A stretch of 60,955 nucleotides of DNA from Nostocales cyanobacterium Centralia_MAG_434 (GTDB lineage Bacteria; Cyanobacteriota; Cyanobacteriia; Cyanobacteriales; Nostocaceae). The stretch covers positions 1 through 60,955 of the forward strand of contig JAJPJF010000168.1 of NCBI GenBank assembly GCA_021324415.1, given 5' to 3'. Below are positions 28,403 to 38,801 of the stretch, one piece after another. Made by a program: the position numbers and the translations under genes. The notes under the pieces were generated by a model, which ran no database searches, was not told the DNA's origin, and worked only from the letters and a program-made list of their open reading frames with translations. Each line of letters starts with the position of its first letter. Position 1 is the stretch's first letter.

Positions 28403-30103
28403 ATGGGACAAGGATTTTTTCAAATTGGGGTAACGCTGTGTATCGTGATAGCCATTACTCCGCTGTTGGGAAGGTACATGGCGCGTGTATTCTTGGAGGA
28501 AAAAACACTGCTTGACCCAGTTATGGACTTTGTAGAGAGAATCATCTATTTCCTAGGTGGTATCCGCAGGAAAAATGATATGACGGGTTGGCAGTATATC
28601 AGGGCTGTGTTGTGCAGCAACCTTGTCATGGGCATTTTTGTCTTTTTGCTCCTGATGAATCAAAAATCTCTACCTCTCAATCCAATAGGATTAGTAGCGC
28701 CTCCTTGGGATACAACACTACACACCACGATTTCATTTCTAACAAATACTGACCAACAACATTATTTTGGTGAGGCTACCTTAAGTTACTTTAGCCAAAC
28801 TGTAGCTTTAACCTTTTTAATGTTCACCTCAGCGGCAACTGGTCTAGCAGTGAGCATTGCCTTTATTCGTGGTTTAACAGGTAGACCATTAGGAAATTTT
28901 TATATTGACTTAACTCGTTCGATTACACGCATATTATTACCTATTTCGGTGATTGGTGCGATCGCATTACTTATATTAGGTGTACCGCAAACTCTGGCTA
29001 AACCGGAAACTGTAACGACTTTAGAGGGAGCAACTCAATACATAGCGAGAGGTCCAATAGCTTCTTTTGAGATGATTAAACAGTTAGGAGAAAATGGCGG
29101 GGGCTTCTTTGCTAGCAATTCCGCCCATCCGTTTGAAAATCCTAATAGCGCTTCTAATTTAGTAGAAATCATCGCCATGATTTCTATCCCATCTGCATTG
29201 ATTTACACTTACGGTTTATTTGCTAACAACATCAAACAAGCTTGGCTGCTGTTTAGAATGGTGTTTGTCATTACTGTGCTCTTAGTTTGGATAACATCAG
29301 TTGGTGAATATCAAGGAAATCCCCTCATCAATAGCACTTTGGGAGTAGAGCAGCCAAATTTAGAGGGTAAAGAAGTTAGATTTGGCTGGGCACAAACGTC
29401 ATTATGGGCAGTTCTCACTACTGGAACTATGTGTGGTGCTGTCAATGGAATGCACGATTCACTAATGCCTCCAGGACTATTCTCCACCTTGTTAAATCTG
29501 TTTGTTCAAATTATCTGGGGTGGTCAGGGAACTGGAACCGCTTACTTATTTATATTTCTGATTCTTACCGTTTTTTTAACTGGGTTAATGGTAGGACGCA
29601 CACCAGAATTTTTGGGACGCAAAATAGAACAACGAGAAATTGTTCTAGCCAGTGTAGTACTTTTGGTTCACCCAATTGTCGTTTTAATTCCCAGTGCGAT
29701 CGCCTTGGCTTTTCCCGATCAGTTAGCTGGGATTAGCAATCCTGGGTTTCATGGCATTTCCCAAGTCGTTTATGAATACGCCTCAGCTGCTGCCAACAAC
29801 GGTTCTGGTCTAGCAGGCTTACGAAACTCTCACCCTGCACCCACAGCCATGTGGTGGAATCTCAGTACTTTAGTGAGTTTACTAGTAGGACGTTACATCC
29901 CAATTATTGCCATTCTACTGTTAGCAGACAGAATGGCTCACAAACAACTAGTTCCCCAAACCCCAGGAACTCTCAGAACAGACACCACACTGTTTACCAC
30001 TGTTACAGCAGTGGTCATTTTGATTCTGGGAATGCTAACCTTCTTTCCAGTTCTAGCCTTAGGACCAATTGCCGAAGGATTTCAATTGGGAGTTAGGGGT
30101 TAG
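28403..30103 (+). CDS. kdpA: Potassium-transporting ATPase subunit A (canonical copy)
   Basis: The K+-selective channel-like subunit of the high-affinity KdpFABC pump. The 566 residues keep family filter sequences: [14 protein letters not shown] (loop 1), [20 protein letters not shown] (loop 2), [13 protein letters not shown] (loop 3) and NNGSGLAGL (loop 4). It is followed directly by kdpB, kdpC and kdpD in one direction, so this is the copy expected to work with KdpB. Compared with the copy at 24988 it is closer to what I recall of Anabaena KdpA throughout. ATG 28403 starts the conserved MGQGFFQI. Confidence 0.95.
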   Translation: MGQGFFQIGVTLCIVIAITPLLGRYMARVFLEEKTLLDPVMDFVERIIYFLGGIRRKNDMTGWQYIRAVLCSNLVMGIFVFLLLMNQKSLPLNPIGLVAPPWDTTLHTTISFLTNTDQQHYFGEATLSYFSQTVALTFLMFTSAATGLAVSIAFIRGLTGRPLGNFYIDLTRSITRILLPISVIGAIALLILGVPQTLAKPETVTTLEGATQYIARGPIASFEMIKQLGENGGGFFASNSAHPFENPNSASNLVEIIAMISIPSALIYTYGLFANNIKQAWLLFRMVFVITVLLVWITSVGEYQGNPLINSTLGVEQPNLEGKEVRFGWAQTSLWAVLTTGTMCGAVNGMHDSLMPPGLFSTLLNLFVQIIWGGQGTGTAYLFIFLILTVFLTGLMVGRTPEFLGRKIEQREIVLASVVLLVHPIVVLIPSAIALAFPDQLAGISNPGFHGISQVVYEYASAAANNGSGLAGLRNSHPAPTAMWWNLSTLVSLLVGRYIPIIAILLLADRMAHKQLVPQTPGTLRTDTTLFTTVTAVVILILGMLTFFPVLALGPIAEGFQLGVRG

Positions 30104-30256
30104 GAGTGGGGAGTTAGAAATTATAAATTATAAATTGTTATTCTTCTGACTTTTGTCTTCTCCCTTCTTCCCAACGCCACTTGCTACAACAGAGGAAATC
30201 TCTGCGACGTAGTAAGTTGTTTTTCCCACACCCGACACCCCACTCCCTAACTCCCC

Positions 30257-32353
30257 ATGACCGATTCTCTCCCATCCAGATCTCCTCGTTCTCGTCCTGG
30301 TCTTCGCCGTAGGACACGTAAAAAAGTTCAGCCAAACACAACCGAACTCTACAAAAGAGCGATTCAAGATGCGTTCATAAAACTCCAGCCCAAGTATGCC
30401 ATTAAAAATCCTGTGATGTTTTTGGTTTGGGTTGGTACCATCATTACTTTACTAGTAACCGTTGATCCCTACTTATTTGGTCCTGTTCCGGGCAAAAACT
30501 TGCGATTGTTCAACGGACTGATCACAGGAATTTTATTCTTCACTGTTTTCTTTGCCAATTTTGCTGAAGCAGTTGCTGAAGGACGAGGTAAGGCACAAGC
30601 AGATGCTCTGCGCTCAACCAAATCCGACATAATCGCGAAAAAACTCTCATCTGATGGGTCAATAGTTGAAGTCCCTTCCACTAGCCTCCATCGAGATGAT
30701 ACTGTGTATGTTCTAGCTGGTGATATCATCCCTGCAGATGGAGAAGTGATTATGGGTGTCGCTTCGGTGGATGAATCAGCGATTACTGGGGAATCTGCAC
30801 CAGTACTTAAGGAAACAGGTTCAGATGTAGCTAGCTCCGTGACAGGTGGCACGCGTATCATCTCTGATGAACTCATTATCCGCGTCACAGCAGATCCAGG
30901 TAAAGGCTTTATTGATCGAATGATTGCCTTGGTGGAAGGAGCAGAACGAACGAAAACACCGAATGAAATTGCCTTAACAGTACTACTGGCAGTTCTTAGC
31001 TTAGTATTTTTATGTGTCATTGCAACCCTGCCAACGATCGCATCCTATGTTAAAAGTCCAGTTAGCGTAGCCATATTGATTGCCCTTTTAGTAGCATTGA
31101 TCCCCACCACAATCGGAGGGTTGTTGAGTGCTATTGGCATCGCTGGTATGGATCGAGTGGCCCAGTTTAATGTTATTGCTACCTCAGGAAGAGCAGTAGA
31201 AGCATGTGGTGATGTTAATACCTTAGTACTTGATAAAACAGGTACAATCACTCTTGGCAATCGCTTAGCAGAGGAGTTCATTCCTATTAATGGACACTCA
31301 ATACAAGAAGTTGCTAATGTAGCTTTAGCTGCCAGTATATATGATGAGACTCCTGAAGGAAAATCCATTGTGCGACTAGCAGAAAAATTGGGTGCTAAGG
31401 TTGATTTTGACCCTAACACAGCCGAAGGTGTAGAGTTTTCTGCCAAGACTCGCATGAGTGGCACGAACTTTCCTAACGGAACGCAGGCGCGAAAGGGTGC
31501 AGTATCAGCGATTAAGGGATTTGTTCGTTCTCGTAATGGACGAGACACACCAGAACTAGATGCTGCATTTGAACGAGTTTCACAACTAGGCGGTACACCC
31601 TTGGCCGTAGCCCTTGATGGTGAACTCTACGGCGTTATTTATCTTAAAGATATTGTGAAACCTGGTATTCGGGAACGCTTTGACCAGTTGCGGCGGATGG
31701 GCGTCCATACAATCATGTTAACTGGCGACAACCGAATTACTGCTTCTGTGATCGCTAAAGAGGCTGGTGTAGATAAATACATTGCTGAAGCCACACCAGA
31801 AGACAAAATTAGCGTGATTCAACGGGAACAAGGAGAAGGCAAATTAGTTGCAATGACAGGGGATGGTACTAACGATGCACCAGCTTTAGCCCAAGCCAAT
31901 GTTGGAGTAGCAATGAATACTGGTACTCAAGCTGCAAAAGAAGCCGCCAACATGGTGGATTTAGATTCCGATCCTACAAAACTTATTGATATTGTCTCTA
32001 TTGGCAAACAATTGCTGATCACTCGAGGGGCTTTGACAACATTCTCGATTGCTAATGATATTGCTAAATACTTTGCAATTATTCCTGTGTTATTTGCCTC
32101 AGCCAACTTACAAAGTCTAAATATTATGAAGTTAACTAGCACAAATTCTGCCGTGCTGTCAGCATTAATTTATAATGCTTTAATTATTCCAGCGTTGATT
32201 CCCCTAGCGCTAAAAGGTGTGAAGTTTAGACCCTTATCGGCTAATCAGTTATTACAACGAAATATTTTAATTTATGGTTTAGGTGGTGTAATAGCTCCAT
32301 TTATTGCAATTAAGTTCATTGATATTGTGATTACAGCCATAGGCTTGGCGTGA
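30257..32353 (+). CDS. kdpB: Potassium-transporting ATPase subunit B (P-type ATPase)
   Basis: The catalytic P-type ATPase subunit that powers K+ uptake by KdpA. The 698 residues contain the actuator motif ITGES (176-180, with the Ser that is phosphorylated for inhibition in E. coli), the phosphorylated Asp326 in [10 protein letters not shown], nucleotide-binding KGAVSAI, MLTGDN and [13 protein letters not shown]. The basic N-terminus ([17 protein letters not shown]) is normal for cyanobacterial KdpB. It lies 153 bases after kdpA and 126 before kdpC; the second spacer contains GGACAAGG repeats. No kdpG or kdpF is visible in the gaps. Confidence 0.97.
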   Translation: MTDSLPSRSPRSRPGLRRRTRKKVQPNTTELYKRAIQDAFIKLQPKYAIKNPVMFLVWVGTIITLLVTVDPYLFGPVPGKNLRLFNGLITGILFFTVFFANFAEAVAEGRGKAQADALRSTKSDIIAKKLSSDGSIVEVPSTSLHRDDTVYVLAGDIIPADGEVIMGVASVDESAITGESAPVLKETGSDVASSVTGGTRIISDELIIRVTADPGKGFIDRMIALVEGAERTKTPNEIALTVLLAVLSLVFLCVIATLPTIASYVKSPVSVAILIALLVALIPTTIGGLLSAIGIAGMDRVAQFNVIATSGRAVEACGDVNTLVLDKTGTITLGNRLAEEFIPINGHSIQEVANVALAASIYDETPEGKSIVRLAEKLGAKVDFDPNTAEGVEFSAKTRMSGTNFPNGTQARKGAVSAIKGFVRSRNGRDTPELDAAFERVSQLGGTPLAVALDGELYGVIYLKDIVKPGIRERFDQLRRMGVHTIMLTGDNRITASVIAKEAGVDKYIAEATPEDKISVIQREQGEGKLVAMTGDGTNDAPALAQANVGVAMNTGTQAAKEAANMVDLDSDPTKLIDIVSIGKQLLITRGALTTFSIANDIAKYFAIIPVLFASANLQSLNIMKLTSTNSAVLSALIYNALIIPALIPLALKGVKFRPLSANQLLQRNILIYGLGGVIAPFIAIKFIDIVITAIGLA

Positions 32354-32373
32354 GCAGAGGGGAGGGGAAGAAG

Positions 32374-32405
32374 GGGAGGACAAGGAGGACAAGGAGGACA
32401 AGGGA
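32374..32405. repeat. GGACAAGG tandem repeat between kdpB and kdpC
   Basis: Three GGAGGACAA-type nonamers in a row. A reverse-orientation block lies after kdpC (about 33108-33139). Confidence 0.75.
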
Positions 32406-32479
32406 GACCTTCTATCCTAATACCTCACTCCCCATTCCTTAATAAATAATCGTTTATTCTCACCGATCTACTTATTTTT

Positions 32480-33085
32480 ATGTATCTTTTAAGAGAAGTC
32501 GTCAGGGCAATTCGCATAACTCTTGTTTTCTGGGTCATTACTGCAATTATCTATCCAGTATTGATACTTTTAGTTGCTCAAGTTCCTTTTCTTCAAGAGA
32601 AGGCTAACGGCAGCATAATGCATGATATTCAAGGACAACCAATCGGTTCAGCTTTGATTGGTCAACAGTTTAAATCTGATCGATATTTTCATGGTCGTCC
32701 CAGTGCTGTGAAATATAGTCAAGGCAAGGACGCTAGGCAAACTGGTATATCCGGTGCAAGCAATCTTGCTCCTAGCAATCCAGGGTTGCTCAAGCGTGTA
32801 GAAGAAACCGCAAACAAACTCGCAGATGAAAATATCCAACCAACTGCAGATTTAATCTACACCTCTGGTTCTGGCTTAGACCCTCATATTTCACTAAAGG
32901 CAACACAACAACAGTTGACAAGAGTTGCTAATGCTCGTGGTGTCAGACCAGAAGAGTTACTTCCTTTAATTTCTAAATACACAGAAGGGCGATTTGTAGG
33001 AATATTTGGAGAGCCTGGAGTCAACGTTTTAAAATTAAATTACGCTTTAGATCTTGATGAGTTTAATCGTAAACAAAGTAAATAA
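32480..33085 (+). CDS. kdpC: Potassium-transporting ATPase subunit C
   Basis: Assembly subunit that bridges KdpA and KdpB and raises ATP affinity. The 201 residues have one N-terminal membrane helix (ITLVFWVITAIIYPVLILLV) and a periplasmic domain with GSALIGQQFKSDRYFHGRPS, SGSGLDPHIS and ANARGV, all KdpC signatures. Length is normal. Confidence 0.95.
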   Translation: MYLLREVVRAIRITLVFWVITAIIYPVLILLVAQVPFLQEKANGSIMHDIQGQPIGSALIGQQFKSDRYFHGRPSAVKYSQGKDARQTGISGASNLAPSNPGLLKRVEETANKLADENIQPTADLIYTSGSGLDPHISLKATQQQLTRVANARGVRPEELLPLISKYTEGRFVGIFGEPGVNVLKLNYALDLDEFNRKQSK

Positions 33086-33174
33086 ATAATTCTTAATTTA
33101 TTCATCCCCCTTGTCTCCCCTGTCCTCCTTGTCCCCCCTACTCCTAACTCCCCATTCCCCCTCATTGAGTCAGC

Positions 33175-34356
33175 ATGATTGGTGATCCTAACTCAGAAAA
33201 TCCAAGCAATCAAAGCATGTTTTCTTATCCTCATGACCTGAGTCCTGCAAAACGGGGCAAACATAAAATATTCATTGGCATGGCTCCAGGAGTAGGAAAA
33301 ACCTACCGAATGTTGGAAGAAGGTCATGCACTCAAGCAAGAAGGTATTGATGTTGTGATTGGGTTATTAGAAACCCACGGACGTAAGGAGACATCCCAAA
33401 AAGCGGAGGGATTAGAAATCATCCCCCGCAAGCAAATTTCCCGAGGTGGGTTGACCCTAACTGAAATGGATACAGATGCAATTTTAGAGCGATCGCCTCA
33501 GTTAGTCTTAGTGGATGAATTGGCGCACACCAACGTTCCCGATTCGCTACGAGAAAAGCGCTACCAAGATGTAGAAGTTATTTTGAATGCGGGTATCACA
33601 GTATACTCTACCATGAACATTCAGCATCTAGAAAGTCTTAATGATTTAGTAGCACGGATCACTGGTGTGGTGGTGCGAGAACGTGTTCCAGACAAGGTAC
33701 TAGATGAAGCAGATGAAGTTGTAGTAGTAGATGTTACGCCGGAAACATTACAAGAACGGTTGCAAGAAGGGAAAATTTATGCACCTCAAAAAATTCAACA
33801 AGCGTTAAATAACTTTTTCCAACGTCGTAACTTGATTGCTTTGCGGGAGTTGGCACTACGGGAAGTTGCAGACAACGTTGAGGAAGATGCGATCGCGTCC
33901 ACCCCCCAAGGTCCAGCTTGTAATGTTCATGAACGAGTGTTGGTGTGTGTATCTACTTATCCTAACTCAGTGCAACTATTACGTCGGGGAGCCAGAATTG
34001 CTGGTTATATGAATGCCCCACTTTATGCGATGTTTGTTGCTAATCCAGAACGTTTCCTGACTAAAGAGGAAAGCTTGTATGTAGAAACTGCGGAGAAACT
34101 TTGTAAAGAGTTTGATGGTACATTTATTCGTGTTAGTGACAATGACATAGCTAAGGCGATCGCAGAAGTAGCTGCACAATACCGCATCACCCAAATAGTT
34201 ATTGGTGCAAGCCAGCGCAGTCGATGGCAAATACTTTTAAGAGGGTCGTTAACTCATAAGTTGCTGCGATTGCTCAAAAATGTAGACCTGCACATCATTT
34301 CCGATGCTGATGAGAAAAAAAATCAGCCGAATCGTTCAGCCTTAGAGTTAGAATGA
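33175..34356 (+). CDS. kdpD: Short KdpD: N-terminal sensor domain without histidine kinase
   Basis: A 393-residue protein equal to the cytosolic N-terminus of KdpD: Walker A GMAPGVGKTYRML, LVDELAHTNVPDSLREKRYQ and TMNIQHLESLNDL form the KdpD domain, then from about residue 255 a universal-stress-protein domain (VHERVLVCVSTYPNSVQLLR ... IVIGASQRSRW). The four membrane helices, GAF and histidine kinase of the E. coli protein are absent. Truncated KdpD is a known feature of Anabaena kdp operons, so this is not a broken gene. No kdpE follows. It probably senses or binds nucleotide second messengers and signals by another partner; that is inference. Confidence 0.92.
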   Translation: MIGDPNSENPSNQSMFSYPHDLSPAKRGKHKIFIGMAPGVGKTYRMLEEGHALKQEGIDVVIGLLETHGRKETSQKAEGLEIIPRKQISRGGLTLTEMDTDAILERSPQLVLVDELAHTNVPDSLREKRYQDVEVILNAGITVYSTMNIQHLESLNDLVARITGVVVRERVPDKVLDEADEVVVVDVTPETLQERLQEGKIYAPQKIQQALNNFFQRRNLIALRELALREVADNVEEDAIASTPQGPACNVHERVLVCVSTYPNSVQLLRRGARIAGYMNAPLYAMFVANPERFLTKEESLYVETAEKLCKEFDGTFIRVSDNDIAKAIAEVAAQYRITQIVIGASQRSRWQILLRGSLTHKLLRLLKNVDLHIISDADEKKNQPNRSALELE

Positions 34357-34609
34357 AGCGTTTTATTCTACAGTGGGCCAATTAAGTCTGTCACAATGGA
34401 GTTAATTCCTAGAAAAGTACAAGCTGTTTGGGTTGTCAAGCACAACTCCTGTTTTAATAAGGTTGATAACATCACACAAACAAAAATTATTTCATATTCC
34501 AGAATAGACAGTGTTAGCGTAAGTTATGCGTTATGCATTTTTTCCTGAATTCCCAGTAACTAGCAATGTAGTTATTAGTAAAGTGCTGACTATTTGGTAA
34601 CCTTAACAA

Positions 34610-35284
34610 ATGCTCTATCTTAGAAACCTCGTTTATCACCCTACTGCTTGCCCAACAGCGATTCTCAAATCAATTAATTTGAACTTAGCACCCCAACAAC
34701 TGGGTTTAATTATTGGTCCAAGTGGCTCTGGCAAAAGTACGCTACTTGAAATTTTATCTGGGTTAGCCGAACCCACATCTGGTTCAGTCTTCTGGCGTGA
34801 ACAAGAGCTTATAGCTGAACAACTGCAACAACTAGCTGGATTAGTGTTTCAGTTTCCAGAGCGGCATTTTTGTGGTGGGACTATTCTAGAAGAATTGCGC
34901 TTAGGACATCCAGAGCTAGGATCGGAGCGAGTTAAGCACGCACTAAGTGAAGTAGGACTAGAGCATTTATCACTTGATACGTCACCTCATGCTTTAAGTG
35001 GTGGTCAACAACGGCGTTTAGCTTTCGCCGTGCAGTTGATTCGCCAGCCTCATCTACTTTTGTTGGACGAACCTACGGCTGGTTTAGATTGGTCAATGCG
35101 TCGTCAACTCGTAAATTTATTAGCAAAACTGAAAAAAGATTGGACGCTGTTAGTGGTGACACACGATGCAGGAGATTTATTGGCGATCGCAGATTGTTGT
35201 TGGATGATTAACCACGGTGAACTGAGATCGGTTGATCCCAAAGCACTGGAGACTAAAGTGAAAGAACCACAAGCAGCAGCTTAG
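34610..35284 (+). CDS. ABC transporter ATP-binding protein (CbiO/Ecf-like)
   Basis: A 224-residue ABC ATPase: Walker A GPSGSGKST, Q-loop VFQFPERHFCG, signature LSGGQQRR, Walker B LLLLDEPTAGLD, switch VVTHD. The Q-loop sequence FPERHF resembles CbiO/EcfA energy-coupling subunits and quinol-type exporters. No permease is adjacent, so the transported substrate is unknown; it may serve a permease encoded elsewhere. It starts 253 bases after kdpD, with a spacer where I see nothing definite. Confidence 0.85.
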   Translation: MLYLRNLVYHPTACPTAILKSINLNLAPQQLGLIIGPSGSGKSTLLEILSGLAEPTSGSVFWREQELIAEQLQQLAGLVFQFPERHFCGGTILEELRLGHPELGSERVKHALSEVGLEHLSLDTSPHALSGGQQRRLAFAVQLIRQPHLLLLDEPTAGLDWSMRRQLVNLLAKLKKDWTLLVVTHDAGDLLAIADCCWMINHGELRSVDPKALETKVKEPQAAA

Positions 35285-35338
35285 GGGAAAGTTAGGAGTT
35301 AGGAATAGAGATATTACGTTTGCTGATAGTTAGTATTC

Positions 35339-35460
35339 AGGGGGACAAGGAGGACAAGGAGACAAGGGGGACAAGGAGACAAGGGGGACAAGGGGAGCCA
35401 GTGCGTTGCGGAGGTATCCTCCGTTGAAGCAACTGGCGTGGATAAGGAGGACAAGGAGAC
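35339..35460. repeat. GGACAAGG repeat block with an embedded palindrome
   Basis: Two runs of GGACAAGGAGACAAGG-type units flank a palindromic unit (about 35397-35440: CCAGTGCGTTGC, then GGAGGTATCCTCC, then GCAACTGGCG). The palindrome is, as I recall, a widespread Nostocales intergenic repeat that appears inserted in or beside the tandem array. Confidence 0.75.
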
Positions 35461-35569
35461 GAATAACTATGCTTGTATTTTGTAACAAAAAAGTTGTATT
35501 GCAAGATGGAGCCGTTGAGGCATAACGGGTTGTAGACTGACAACTGAAGAACATTCCCTACTTTTGTAT

Positions 35570-36313
35570 ATGTCAACTACTTCTACGTCGTCGCTGCGTG
35601 AGCAACAACATCCCCTTATTCGTCAACTGGCTGATTGTATTGAAGCTATTTGGTCTAAGTACTTAGACTTGTCACCCTATGATTTGCCTGCGGAGTTGGG
35701 GTACGTGGAGGGTAAATTAGAAGGCGAGAAACTGACTATCGAAAATCGATGCTATCAAACCCCTCAGTTCCGTAAGCTGCACTTAGAACTGGCAAAAGTG
35801 GGAAATATGCTCGATATTTTGCATTGCGTTATGTTTCCCCGTCCAGAATATGACTTGCCCATGTTTGGTTGTGATTTAGTTGGGGGTAGGGGTCAAATCA
35901 GTGCAGCAATCACTGACCTTTCTCCACTCAGTCCTGGACAGACCTTACCACAATCTTATAGCTTAGAACTTTCCACCCTGAGAAAACTCAACTTTTCTCA
36001 ACCACGTGAATTGCCTGAATGGGGTGATATATTTTCCGAGTTTTGTATCTTTGTCCGCCCCTCCTCACCTGAAGAAGAAGCTATGTTTCTCAAACGCGTA
36101 GAGGAATTTTTAGAAATTCATTGCCGAAGCGCGATCGCATCTAAGGCTGTTTCACAGGAGCAAGCAATGCAAATTCTTGCTAGGCAACGCAATTACTGTA
36201 TGAAACAGCAGCAAAACGACAAAACTCGTCGTGTACTAGAAAAAGCTTTTGGTTCAGCTTGGGCAGAACATTATATGACAACGGTACTGTTTGACTTTCA
36301 AGACGTATCATAA
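35570..36313 (+). CDS. pcyA: Phycocyanobilin:ferredoxin oxidoreductase
   Basis: Reduces biliverdin by four electrons to phycocyanobilin, the chromophore of phycobilisomes and phytochromes, using ferredoxin. The 247 residues include the active-site block with Glu, His and Asp ([20 protein letters not shown]) and the C-terminal [21 protein letters not shown] take ATG 35570 rather than the TTG two codons upstream. It works downstream of heme oxygenase (14868). Not in an operon with other bilin genes here. Confidence 0.95.
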   Translation: MSTTSTSSLREQQHPLIRQLADCIEAIWSKYLDLSPYDLPAELGYVEGKLEGEKLTIENRCYQTPQFRKLHLELAKVGNMLDILHCVMFPRPEYDLPMFGCDLVGGRGQISAAITDLSPLSPGQTLPQSYSLELSTLRKLNFSQPRELPEWGDIFSEFCIFVRPSSPEEEAMFLKRVEEFLEIHCRSAIASKAVSQEQAMQILARQRNYCMKQQQNDKTRRVLEKAFGSAWAEHYMTTVLFDFQDVS

Positions 36314-36536
36314 AGGTCTTCCACTGTCGAAATTTCAAAATAAATTTTCCTAGATTTTTAATAAAATGCTGCGGAATTCCCCATCTGCTTATGCGGTGGG
36401 GTAGTTCATCGGTATTGTCTCTGTCGTAAATACCTACTAATATCTAACTAAATATATTTTTTGGAACAAGATTTTTATGCAAGAGCCATAAAAATTCAAT
36501 AGAAATTCATAGAATTCATCCCTACTTCTTGACTCT
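36314..36536. other. 3' region of pcyA with an orphan hairpin
   Basis: Contains a hairpin of CCCCATC and GGTGGGG arms at 36379-36401 that looks like a third IS200/IS605-type end or terminator, then AT-rich sequence leading to the NtcA box at 36537. Confidence 0.45.
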
Positions 36537-36578
36537 GTAAGCTCTGTTACGTTTCCTGGAAACTGATAAAGCTAGAAT
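36537..36578 (+). promoter_or_regulatory. NtcA-activated promoter of devBCA
   Basis: A perfect NtcA box GTA-AGCTCTGT-TAC (36537-36550) is followed after exactly 22 bases by a -10 element TAGAAT (36573-36578). This is the canonical class II NtcA-activated layout (GTAN8TAC-N22/23-TAN3T). Transcription would begin near 36585, giving a leader of about 755 bases before devB. As I recall, Anabaena devBCA is driven by NtcA from a start about 700 bases upstream, so position and direction agree. Confidence 0.85.
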
Positions 36579-37341
36579 TCATTTAACGATAGTAAGATGG
36601 AGTTATAGCAAAGTAGCCAGTCATGAACTAGTAGAAAATCAGTCATCACTTAAATGCTTGAAATATAAATAAAGGAGTTTAAGAAACAGATACTGTATTT
36701 CTGTTACTAGCGAACAGTTAATAATGTTCGGTTAAATTCTTGTATTACAAGTGAAGATTAGTCATTAATAAAGTGAGCAGAAACGTATAAATTCATGACA
36801 ACTGAGTAGGTTCATAATTAGTCCAGTGTGCTACTTTTCCCTTTCAGATTATTAACTTATTTTGAGCGTCAAAATAGCAATCTCAATCGTTTGCAAACAC
36901 TGAGTAACAGATTTTATAGCTAGATGTAACACAGATTTGCTATTAAGTTATATGTATTTTATGATCTTGAAATTCAAAAAAATCACATGCAAATCATTAA
37001 GTATATCTGACCATGTGAGTTCAGAAAATCATTGCTCTCAATAGATATCAATGGTATCAATATTTTAGCCAACAAGCATAGCTTCCATACGCCATGCTCT
37101 TTGTCTCATGTGCCATTTTTATTGCTCGAACTATTGCGATAACTTCTCAAACACTTAACATGAGTTATTCAGAATGCAGGAATCTCTACGCGCTTCTTCT
37201 CTTTAAATTTATCGATATTATTACTCTACTTGAATTGCCCATAACTTATATTGACTGTCATTTAATCGATTGAATTTTTACTGTGCACCTCAACGGTTTT
37301 TGACTTCTATCAGCAAAATTAGACAAACAGGCAACAATATC
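36579..37341 (+). other. Long AT-rich leader of devBCA
   Basis: About 760 bases of likely untranslated leader. No convincing ORF, IS end or strong terminator lies in it; several weak A/T-rich palindromes are present. Its length is conserved in concept with the Anabaena devBCA leader. Confidence 0.5.
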
Positions 37342-38763
37342 ATGTCAAGGGCAACTGAGCAGCCAAGGTCAGTAGAAAGAGAGCAGCCAATTGAAAAACC
37401 TAAAGTTTGGTGGGTTCTCGCCATGCTGCCATTAACAATTGCTGCTGGAGTACTAGCTAAAGTCAAAGTAGAGCAGATCAGAAAGGTAAATGAACCTGTA
37501 CCCAGTAGTACGCCATCTGTTACAAACATTAATGCTTTGGGTCATTTGGAACCACGAGGTGAAGTCATTAAACTTTCTGCTCCCACAGGAGTGCAAGGAG
37601 GGTCGCGAGTTGAACAAATGCGTGTGCAAGAAGGAGAACATGTTAACAAAGGCCAAGTCATAGCCATTTTGGATAACTTTGCGAGTAATCAAGCAGCCGT
37701 AGAAGAGGCAAAGGCAAAACTGCAAGAAGCTCGTAGCAATTTAACAAATGTCAGAATTGGCTCACCAAGAGAGGTTCAAGCCCAAAAAGCAGTCATTGCT
37801 CGCTTAGAGGCGCAGTTACGAGGAGAAAGGATTGCTCAACAAGCAACTGTTAATCGTATAGAAGCACAGTTACGAGGAGAAAGGATTGCTCAACAAGCAA
37901 CTGTTAATCGTATAGAAGCGCAGCTAAAGGGGCAAAGAAACTCTTTAAGAGCAACAGTGCAAAGAGTAGGAGCAGAGGCTCACAATGCTCAAGTTGATGC
38001 TGCACGCTATGAAACTTTATATAGGGAAGGAGCCATTTCTCAACAAGAACGAGATCGTAGACAGTTGAGCGCGCAAACTACTAATCAGCAACTGATTGAA
38101 AGTCAAGCCACTCGCACAGAAACCATTGCAACTGTGGAAGAACAAATCGCTGAAGCTAGGGCTAATCAAATAAAAACTATACAAACTTTGCAAGAGCAGC
38201 TCACTGAGGCTAAAGAAAATCGTGCTAAAACCATAAACACTTTACAAAAGCAAATTGACGAAGAAAAAGCAAAACTTGGCAGACTTTTAGAAGTTCATCC
38301 CAATGATGTAGATATTGCACAAGCACAAGTTAACAATGCGATCGCCCAAGTAAGAAAAGCAGAAGCAGCGCTGAAATTAAGCTTTGTTAAAGCTCCGATC
38401 TCTGGAGAAGTTTTAAAGATTCACACTAAAGCAGGCGAAAGCTTAAATCAAAATGGCATTGCTGAAATTGGACAAACCGATCAAATGATTGTGATTGCTG
38501 AAGTACCTGAAGATAGTATTGGTAAAGTGCGTCTCGGTCAACAAGCCACAATCAGCAGTGATAATGGGGCTTTTCGCGGAAAATTACAAGGAACCGTCTT
38601 TGCGATCGGCAGAAAAATTGGCAAAAAAGATGTACTTAATACAGATCCAGCTGCTGATGTTGATGCCAGAGTTGTAGAAGTCAAAATATCTCTTTCTCCA
38701 CAAGATAGTGAACGAGTTTCTGGCTTAACTTATGCAAAAGTAGTTGTTGATCTCAATATCTAA
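37342..38763 (+). CDS. devB: DevB-type membrane fusion protein of the heterocyst glycolipid exporter
   Basis: Periplasmic adaptor of the DevBCA-TolC exporter that lays down the heterocyst glycolipid layer. From ATG 37342 it has 473 residues: one N-terminal helix (VWWVLAMLPLTIAAGVLAKV), a lipoyl half-motif (GHLEPRGEVIKLSAP), a long coiled coil from about residue 120 to 330, the second lipoyl half (SFVKAPISGEVLKIHTKAGE) and a beta-barrel tail. The coiled coil holds a perfect 54-base tandem duplication (37813-37920). A TTG 24 codons upstream is the alternative start; the ATG lacks a strong ribosome-binding site. Confidence 0.9.
   Translation: MSRATEQPRSVEREQPIEKPKVWWVLAMLPLTIAAGVLAKVKVEQIRKVNEPVPSSTPSVTNINALGHLEPRGEVIKLSAPTGVQGGSRVEQMRVQEGEHVNKGQVIAILDNFASNQAAVEEAKAKLQEARSNLTNVRIGSPREVQAQKAVIARLEAQLRGERIAQQATVNRIEAQLRGERIAQQATVNRIEAQLKGQRNSLRATVQRVGAEAHNAQVDAARYETLYREGAISQQERDRRQLSAQTTNQQLIESQATRTETIATVEEQIAEARANQIKTIQTLQEQLTEAKENRAKTINTLQKQIDEEKAKLGRLLEVHPNDVDIAQAQVNNAIAQVRKAEAALKLSFVKAPISGEVLKIHTKAGESLNQNGIAEIGQTDQMIVIAEVPEDSIGKVRLGQQATISSDNGAFRGKLQGTVFAIGRKIGKKDVLNTDPAADVDARVVEVKISLSPQDSERVSGLTYAKVVVDLNI
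37813..37920. repeat. 54-base tandem duplication inside devB
   Basis: Two units, 37813-37866 and 37867-37920, encode QLRGERIAQQATVNRIEA twice. They are identical apart from the last base of the final codon (GCA versus GCG). Multiple of three and of near-heptad register, so reading frame and coiled coil survive. Confidence 0.9.
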
Positions 38764-38801
38764 ATCATGAAATCTAGAATCAACGTATGGAGACATAAAA
38801 T

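Noticed and set aside
30469-31548. Long minus-strand frames across kdpB
   Set aside because: Antisense shadows of a well-supported P-type ATPase.
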